Shown: one piece after another, positions 1 through 9,700 of the stretch
How the letters are laid out: each line of letters opens with the position of its first letter
Position numbering within the stretch: the first letter of the stretch is position 1
NCBI GenBank assembly: GCA_001584585.1
Contig: LSYV01000014.1
Span: forward strand, 603,807-634,754
From: Gonium pectorale
Lineage: Eukaryota; Chlorophyta; Chlorophyceae; Chlamydomonadales; Volvocaceae
DNA: 30,948 nucleotides
Reading direction: 5' to 3'
Made by a program: the position numbers and the translations under genes
Notes under the pieces: generated by a model
Database searches by the model: none
The model's input: the letters and a program-made list of their open reading frames with translations, nothing else
What the model was told of the DNA's origin: nothing

Positions 1-661
1 GGTGATATGATCCCGATCCGTGTAATACCCATGCAAATGGCATGATCAGCTTCAACAATGCGTACAGGTTATATCTGGCTCAAGGCCCACCACTTCCAAA
101 CTTTTGGCAAACCTGCACATGGTATACATAGTGATTATACATATGATGATAGGCTGGGGGATGAAAAAGCATCGCAAAACCGGCATCTGCTGCTCGTTGT
201 GTATGTCCGGTTCATTGATTTGTATTGCTCTAATTCATCAGCATCAATGTAACCGTTTCCACCATGCACTTGCTATATTGTGTCCAGAACGCCGTATTCT
301 TACCCATGCCGCCATACTTGCTGGACCCATGGTAGTGCATGTCTGCCCGTACCATCTATCTATACCTCCAGCCCCAAACTGCCGTCACCTCGACCTCCCA
401 GCAGTGTGCCATAAACACCCATGCCGCCCGACCCAGCCCCATAGCCCTGTTGCTCCGCAAGGATGACATCCTTCTGAAATGTTATGGGCGGGCGAAGCTG
501 GTGGATGATCAGATTGATGCCCAGCAGCACTGTGTATGTAGCTGGCAATGCTTTCATTACAAATACATGCTGGTACATGTTTGCCAACCACATATCACTT
601 AGTTACTTTCCCCCTCATGCCGCGTGTATGCTGCCTTCTTGCTTACTCCCATCCCCCGCAG
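1..661. other. 5' flank or intron of gene A; no exon recognised
   Basis: I find no ankyrin, TIR or linker-like coding sequence here in any frame. The stretch ends in a pyrimidine-rich tract and a CAG acceptor at 659-661 that opens the first visible exon of gene A. Because that exon starts in phase 0 without an ATG, this region is best read as an intron, and the start of gene A probably lies left of the window. Confidence 0.5.
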
Positions 662-763
662 GATGGATACACCCCCCTTATGGTTGCCGCTCTTGATGGC
701 CACGTGGACGTAGCTCGGGTGCTGCTGAAGGCGGGTGCAAACATGGAAGCGGCGGCAAACGAG
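662..763 (+). CDS. Gene A exon 1: ankyrin repeat
   Basis: 34 codons beginning DGYTPLMVAALDGHVDVARV and ending in NE. Acceptor is CAG, donor GAG|gtgagt, both in phase 0. It carries the TPL-x-x-AA and GHVDVARVLLKAGA signatures of an ankyrin repeat. It is one codon longer than most of the other repeats. Confidence 0.85.
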
Positions 764-3700
764 GTGAGTGTGCGTGGTGACTGTGTTCGCCGTCCATTAC
801 TGTTGGTAGCTACTGGTCACGACCTCTTCACACAGCCGTATTCATTGGATGCAGTCTAAGGACGCCCTCCTTTCATCTCTTCATATTGTACCCATCGGCC
901 CCCAGTATTGCAAGCATACATATATACATGTGACGTACCAGCAGCATACCTTTCACAAGGCGCCATATTGCCTTTTTGCTGCCTCAACAACTGCTCACAG
1001 GATGGCTGGACTCCTCTGCACATCGCTTCTTGTGAAGGTTATGTGGATATTGTTTGGGTGCTGCTGAAGACTGGTGCAAGTAGGGAGGCGGCGGCCAAGG
1101 TGCGTGGGTCCATCATTTCATGCCAACACTACTGTCACCCCACAGGAATGCGCAAGCGCGCATGCCAAGTGCATTACTTGCTTGGCGACGTGCGTAATAG
1201 CTGACATGTCATTTGCCCGCAGGACGGTTCCACCCCTCTGTTCATTGCCGCTAATAATGGTCATGTGGAGGTGGTCCGCGTGCTGCTCAAGTCTGGCGCA
1301 AACAAGGAAGCAGTAAATGTGGTGAGTAGTGTGACAATGTTCCTTGCGCCCGTGTGAAGCAAAGGTCATTTATACAGGGGGGGGGCAATATACATAGGGT
1401 CTGTAGTTATAGGGGCCATCAAATTGCTCCTCAGGATGTCATGTATATATGTATGTATACACGACCATCATATGGGGTTCATGATGTGGATCTATACCTA
1501 TCTATATCTAGACGTCATGTACATGTGACATCAGCCTCTGAGCCGGATACCAATGTTGCAAAGCAACGTGCGCCTAGTCAACGGCTACAAATATCTACAT
1601 TTGTTTGTCATATAGAAGTATCTGTTGTTCATATATGCTGTAATGCTGATGATAACAATTGACCGGCCCTGCCGGACATGGGGTGATGCAGGTTTATATA
1701 TGTGCATCACCCCTTGTGCCCACTCTGCACGTGGTTGCGACATTGGTTTTCTAATACTGTTATTATTGCCTCAGAGCTTAGGCTCCTTTACAAGGGTTTT
1801 GATGCTCCTCTCTCATTCCTTACTTGATGCCCTTGCCCCCCCCCTCACTGCCACATCAATCACATACAGGATGGAATGACACCTCTTTATACTGCTGCCG
1901 AGAATAACCACAAGGAAGTGGTTTGGGTTCTGCTGAAGGCGGGGGCAAACAAGGAGGCAACAACCAATGTGGGTCTTTTGTGGTGTTTTCAAAACACACC
2001 AGCAGCTTCTACCACAACGCACAATCAATAGCTGAGGGGAGAAGCAAGGTCACACCTGCAGAATCGGTAGATATTTGCCATGGTCGCATGTTTACAAAGA
2101 AAGCTGGGCTGTTTTACCGAGCCAGGTAGGGGTTCTAGCCGCCCGTGTCATTACAAAACCGCTTACAGGATGGCTGGACGCCTCTGCATATCACCGCGGA
2201 AAATGGCCACGTGGGAGTGCTTAGGCTGCTGCTCAAGGCCGACGCAAATATGGAGGCAAGGGACAAGGTACGTCCTTATAGTGCTACACACATCTGTTGG
2301 TGGCTACTTGTCACTAGCCATCAGTAGTTGGGTCGCTGGCACTTGCAAGCCACTGGGTGGTTGGTCTCTTTAGTATCCTCCAGCGTCCCAGCGGCCCAAC
2401 GTCCTTAAGTATGCGGGCAGCCTCTAATTGTTTTGATTGTGACACTGAGCGTATACCCTAACTAGTAGTTGAGGGATGGGTGCGCTTTGGACTCCGGGCA
2501 CGACCCATACCACCACCCCCATGCGCTTCAGCAGCCCGACATGATGGGGCACATCTCTACTGCCATGGGCACAAGCACAGCTCTTGCAGCCACACTTTCA
2601 CTGCGAAACACAGCTGCCTCAACCACAAATAAAATAATTCTGCAACCCCCGCACAGTGTCAGTGGAGGAATTCAAACCCGCATACTTCCACCAACAAGGG
2701 TGGTGCTTTACCATGGGCGGCCTCTACACTACACTTCTCTTCCCTCACTGCTCCCTCCACTGATGACTGCCAGTTGTGATCCATCGGCATACTACGAATC
2801 CATCGGCATACTACTCAAAATAGAGTAAAATCGCAACCCTGGTTTCCTCGGGGTTTATTACAAAGGCTCGCCTAACACTGTTTTCCAGCCAGACTCCTTT
2901 GGGAGAGATGTAGGAATCTACTTTTAACAGTCTTTTGGGGCCTGAAAATATTCATGGATGGTGCACGTACCCGGCCCCGGTCGTCACCTGCCTCTGGATT
3001 GTTTTGTTTTATGAACCCGTGCAAACCTCCGCCCTGTCCTTCTCAATTATAAAAGCCAACCGAGACCCTGCTCGGTCCGATTGTATTTTCAAGACTATAA
3101 ATCATAATTAACTAGCTAGTGTGCTTGGCGCATTGCTCGTCACCCACACCGCCATCACTTGAGCGGGCGGGGGTGAAAGGAATCGGCGTATCTTGAGGGT
3201 TGATTACCCACCGCCGGCGCACAACGTAAACGAGCTCCCGCAGGATGGCTGGACCCCCCTGTACACCGCCGCTTCCAGCGGACGCACGGAGGTGGTCCAG
3301 GCATTGCAGCTGGCTGGAGCAAACATGGAGGCACATGATCACGAGGTGGGCCCATTATGACATTACCCAGCCAGCTGCCGATTGGTCACTACATATGCTT
3401 GCTTGTATGCCTACATACGTCCAAGGGATGAAGTCATTGCCCCCCTGTTAAAATGCAGTGCCCCCCCACACCCCCCATCATTTTATGATGCACTCCGTGC
3501 AGGATGGCTGTACCCCGCTGTACACTGCTGCTCTGAACGGCCGACTCGAGGTGGTTCGCACTCTACTGAAAAAGGGTGCAAACAAGGATGCAGCTAATAA
3601 GGTAGGCCCGGCGATCCAACCCATGTCCATTTCATAGATTCCTTGCAGACTGTAGCACGATCGGGCAGCACCAAGAGCATCACACCAATACAGGATGAGT

Positions 3701-6700
3701 ACCATCCGCCTCGATAGTAGGCGAATGGTACTGAGCAGCCAGTCTGCCACGTCTCTCCTATCTCCTATATATCTAACACATTTGTTATTTATCGTGTTAC
3801 CGATACCTGTCCCCATCTCCTCATCTCCTGTATGTCCTTACAGCAACAAAGAGGCCCCACCCACGGAATGCGCCAATCCACCCAATCCACCAGTGAACTA
3901 ATTGGATGTGATACCCTGGATAGTCACTTCCATTTTCTCTCGCCACTAGCGTGTCGACATTGAGGCATTTTAATAATGCGGCAAGTCCTCTGGTGAATTG
4001 GTGGAGATTCCTTGCCTGACCTACCCCGCCCTACTGCACCCGCCACTAGTGGTGTGACGACGGAACAACCAGATGCACAAAACACCGGCCATGATGCCAC
4101 GGGCAGTGATTAACGAACGCAGTCAAACATAAGCTGCATTAGACTCACGAACTTGATACAGCTACAAAGATTGAACTCCCATTGAACTCCCATCGTATGG
4201 AGGGTCGTATTGTGGCTACTTGATGATATTCCTGCATCAATGGCTTTCCAAGAAATGCAGTAGAACAGACACGAAGTTCATTTGCGCGTCATTGAGAGCT
4301 GGTTGAATAGCTCAGAGGGGGCCATCTAACCAATTCATCTGGTTGTGCGACCGTGCGATTTCCAATCGACCAGGTCCGTTAGCCAAGCGTAATCATCCCA
4401 AAGGGAGGGCAAGGCGTAAAGCTGGGAACCGTGCGACCAATGAGTTATAATACATGTCATCATTTAATAACGCCACAACGTTCAACACCGCATTTTTAAC
4501 CACAACAATTGCGGCTTCTCTAGAGTTACTTGCAAAACGACTATTGAACACTCTGGATAGGGTGCAAAAAGCTTTCAGAGATGGTCTCGGTAACCCTCTG
4601 ACAAGCTATCTATCGGCCGTTTGCAGGATGGCAGGACACCGCTGTACGCCGGTGCACTGAAAGGTCACGCTGAGGTGGTTCGGACACTGCTCCAGGCGGG
4701 TGCAGATAAGAGGGCGGCGAACAAGGTGGGTGTAGTTATGGTTGTCCTTGACATCTCCACATACAAGTCGTTACTCCTATGCATGCACCTGATGCATGTT
4801 GTGCAGATGATGGAAATCAGCCACGTGACGCCATGGCGCAAAGCAAGCATGCATGTGATGAGCAAGTAGTGGCGCCTGTAGCGCATGTGAAAACCCATCA
4901 TGCTGTTGCTGGCATTGTGAATGTCACGGTGTCCCTACTGTTCCTACTGTAGCAGCCTAGCTTTGTTTAGCGCTTCGAGGAACACTGAAAGGCTATGTCT
5001 AGTGAAGACGAAATGCCTGTCACTGGCTCATTGCGCACTGAAATGACGCCCTGCCTGACGCTGTACTGCAACTGCAAAGACCTTCCACCCCAAACTACCG
5101 CCGACATACATTCGTTACGTCACGTGTATATGCAGCTCAGTCACTCATCACATACTGGCTGCCCCTCCCCACACATCCATTCAATGGAAGGCTGTCCCAT
5201 TATGGCTCGTTTGCAGGATGGCTGGACCCCTCTGCACATTGCCATTTGGGGCAGCCACGTGGAGACAGTCCGCTCGTTGTTGCAGGCAGGCGTAAACAAG
5301 GAGGCGTCGGACAAGGTGGGTCTGGCGATGGTCAGGCTTTCCACATGTGTCAGGGCGGAGCTGCTGATCACCACCAGCCTGGTTATCTTCCATTTTGGCG
5401 ATTCGTCAGGCCGCACGTTTCCCCTTCCTCCGGAGGCCACGAAATTCGTTTGGCTGGGGACGATTTCGCCCCAACGGGACCGTGCCGTTTTCGTAAACGT
5501 TTCGAGGGGTGCTGCCAGTGGTGCAAAACGAAAACCGAAGCATCACACACATAAGCACCTGATACTTCACCGTCCATCAGGATCACCACGAAACTGATGT
5601 TAATGAATCAGAACTGAGCACCTGGGCACACATCCAAGTAGGGGCCTTGTGAGATGTTGCCGCGGCCGTCCATGATTAGCGGCAGATGGGATCGGACCCG
5701 TACGTTTTGGGCTGTTTGCAGACCCTGGAATTCGTTTGGCTGACGACGATACGTGGCCTATCAGAACCTCATTTCTCTCAAGTCCGGGTCAAGTTTGCCC
5801 TCTCATTTTTCGTAAATTATGTCCACAACAAGGGGTGTTTTTCGAAAAAAAGTTTAAACCAGACTGATCACCACCTATCAGTAGCTTGGCCTAGGAAATC
5901 GGTAAAATCCATCGCTGTCCACCCAGTATCCATACTTAATAATTATCGCACCACTACATGCTGTACAAAATTATGGTCCCTCCTTCTCACTAACCTTTTA
6001 TTTCTTGTCTAAAACTATGGTCCCTCCCACTCGAAAGGGTGTTGATAAGCGTTCTCTGTTACTCAGCGTGCATATGCGCACGCGGACACACACTGATCCA
6101 TACAACCCGTTGGAACATCGCCTTTACACTTGATTACAGGATGGCAGGACAGCTATGCACATTGCTGCTGAGAAAGGTCATGTTGACATAATTCGTCTGC
6201 TGCTGAAGGCGGGTGCAGATTCGGAAGCAGAGGATAAGGTGGGTCCGATGCCAGTGTGTTTTATGTTTGTCACTACCTGCAAACGTTTATCACGCTGATG
6301 TGCTCTTTAACACAGACAAAAGTGAGGCTACCTAGATAGGTGTTCCAATTTGCTGATTGATATCGATCGCAATCTGGGATGAAAACCCAAAGCAGGGATC
6401 GCGCGATCACCCCCCCCCCTTCCAGGTTTGACTGTATCGGCAGTACCCCTGAATCGTGCAATATGCTTACTGTGATCAAACGAGCGACCTCTCTACAAGT
6501 TTCTTTATCTTTTGGTGAACGCGTTGGATGCATGCGTGCTTTGGGCTATATGAGCAATACTGCAGATCCGACCAGTACATTCAGTACGACACAGTTCGTG
6601 TGAAAGGCTTGATCAAGCCTTTCATGTCCTTCATGAAGGACAGCTCGCTTCGAGCCCCTCTAACGTTGTTCATGTGTTCCTCCTTTGGTAGGGGCAGCAG

Positions 6701-9700
6701 CACAAGCTTGACCCTGCTTTTGCTGCCCCTACGGATTCAAATCAAGAGATTCGTATTTTCAAGCCATAATAATGCGTAATTGTCCCCACCTTTTTTCTCG
6801 TGCGCTTCCAATTCTCTCTAATGATTCACATCCAACCCTTTTTTATTTCTTTATTTGCGCTTCATGGTACATGAATAGGATGGTGTAACGCCAATGCGGA
6901 TAGCCACACAAAAACGCCACGCGGTGGTCGTACGGGCGATCACCCTTGCAGTGCAGGCGACAAAGAAGGTGCGGTATTTTGAAGGGAACAGAGGTGTTAT
7001 GGTGTCGTTTGTTTTTGTTGGGGGGTTGGAATATCGTGTGTACTGATCATTTTCGGGCTTCATGTCATGCCGTCTCTGGGAAGACAGGACGGGTCGTAAT
7101 GCACGAGGAAGCTGCATGTGTATTGATTAGCGTTAGCTGTGGGGATACTCATCAGACCGTTCAGGTATTACCTAGCTAACCTCCATCCCGGGGTCGGTCA
7201 ATGGTGTCTAGCTGATTGTTAGGATCCCTCCAGCCGCTCGCTCCTGCCCCTTGCTTGATCGTAGGTATTCTCCTACCGCTGCAAGCTAATGCTTGTGGGC
7301 CCGGGCGGTGCGGGCAAGACGACCCTTGTCGGGCGCTTGCTACACAATCAGTTCGAGAGCGACATGGGCGCCACCGACGGCCTGGGCGTTCACGAGCTGG
7401 AGCTGCCTCTGCCGCGCCCTGAGGGTGTTGGTGGAGGTTACCCCAGCGAAATGATGTCATTCTCGCTGTGGGATTTTGGAGGCCAGGTAATGAAGGCCGA
7501 AGGAGAGTAATAGCTACCTGTGCGACGCCTTGTGAACCTGGATGGGCGATGATCGCGTCATGCATTTTCAGCGGACCGAGATGGGACGCTCGGCGAACTC
7601 AGCTACGATGCAGAAGCAGAACTGGCTTGCACGCATACTTACCCTTATTCCCTGTCCATCTCTCCTGACGTGCGCCATCCACCCCAAGGAAGTCTACAAC
7701 TCTACTCACGCTTTCTTCATGGCGACCCGCGCCGTGTACCTGGTGCTGTACCGTTCGCTTGACGACTCACGGCTGGATCACCTGGCTGACTACATGAATC
7801 GCATCCAGGCCCTGGCGCCCGGGGCACCCATGGTGCTGGTGGGCACACACGCAGGTATGGCGTCGTGCGATTGAAGTTTCAGCACATCGAATCTAGGGGT
7901 AGGGGCACGTACGGTAACGCTTGAAATAAGGTACAGGTACCCATACATGTGTATCTATGCATGCATGCATGGAAAGAAATGAAGAAGAAGGCAGGTCGAT
8001 GGTCGCCAACGTTTAGCCTTGGTTATGGCGACTTGAGACTGCTTCAACGCACGTTGGGCAACAGTAGCACGGCTTTCAGCATACCATCTTTTCGTTTGAT
8101 ACTCCGGTTACTACACGTAAGTGGCTTCCATTTGCCCTCCTGCTCAGGCGAGAGCATGGCGGAGAGGGGTGGGTCCATCTTCCGGCCCAGGAGGCCACCA
8201 GCATCCCTGGCGTCGGCCTTCCCCAGCCTGTACCGGGAGCCGCTGTTTGTGAGCTCCAAGACCGGCTCCGGCATCGAGCAGCTCAAGGAAGTGGTGCTAC
8301 AGCTGGCGCTGAAACTGGATGGAGTCGGGGACCTGCTGCCCGAATCGTTTGTCAAGTTGCGACGCGCGGTAAGCACTAAAAGCAAGCCTCGCCGCAGCCA
8401 CATATAGTGGAAACGGTTTAGGCTTCAGAGTTTGCTGCGCGCTGTATGTTTGAACCTCTGAGAGTACGGACCGGCGCGCTTCCTTGTATGTGTTGGAGTG
8501 CGGGGTATCATCTACCCAGCCATCAAGAGTGTAGTGTCAAGCGGTGCAGTCATCATAGTCGTCAGCAGTGTTTACATGCAGACGGGCGGGGCAGTCACCA
8601 CTTAATCGTCGCAACTTGCTTGTCAATCCAGCACACCCAAACGCCGGGCCCTCATTCACGGGGTCAGGTTGGCTCCTGGGCCGCCGCGCATGGTGAAGCG
8701 GGCCAGTACACGCACGTCTTCCAGCTTGTGCCTCCATCCTGGAGATTTCTCCAATGCAGTGGGAGCCTTGTTGTTAATGTTGAATAATGTGACCGTGACT
8801 GCTTGTATATCTTGATTACTAGCACCTGCCTGGCATTGCGACTGGCACAGCTTGCCGTATCTGGTAGCACCATTTGGCACCTAGCAGGCCCTGATGACTA
8901 TACCTATATAAAGCAGCCTCTATAAAGCAGCGAAATTGCCGAATATATACGGATGCAGGTTCAAGCCGAGCAGGAGCGCTTCCCGCCCGGCACCGAGCCG
9001 GTCGTGGCGCTGTCCCAGTTCCAGCAGCTGGCTGCCCGCGTGGGCGTGACGGACCCGTCGCTGCTGCAGGCCTTCACCTTGCTGCTGACCGACTTTGGGG
9101 ACGTGCTGCACTTTGAGCACGTCCCGGGCCTTGAAGACGCCATGGTGCTGCGGCCGCAGTGGCTAGCAGACGTCATGTCAAACGTCATCACCGTTAATGG
9201 CGCGAAGCTGAGGGTGATGATGAAACCTGAAGACGATCCTGCAGGCTGCAACGACCTTGGCCGGGTTGCCAAATCGGGGCTGCTGCAGGTTTGTCATCAC
9301 ATCATGTGCAAGCTTGGAGGCAATCAAGGCATGCACGCAATCCTCCCATGTACACGCATTACTCCCATGTACGCTTTATTCCCCTAAATGCCCATATACA
9401 TATGCATCGTATTTGCTGCACCGAACACAGTCTGAACATGGCTGCTGCTGGCAGCAGGAACTGTGCTGTACCTCCACTGAAAGCCCGCCATTTTCGTATA
9501 ACATCAACCTTATTTTCCCAATTGATTTCCCAAAAGACCAGACTGTAGTGTCTTTCTCTCACGTTATAAGCTCCTGCATGCCAGCAAGGTCCATATGGGT
9601 GTTGCAGCTCGCTGTGACACGCACCCCCTACGTGTCACTCCTGCACAGCTTCTTGCGGAGGCGAGCCCAAAGCACGCAGAGGGGCTTTTGGCGCTGCTTG

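Noticed and set aside
339..602. Overlapping short open frames on both strands before the first ankyrin exon
   Set aside because: None resembles TIR, linker or ankyrin sequence and none splices in phase to 662.
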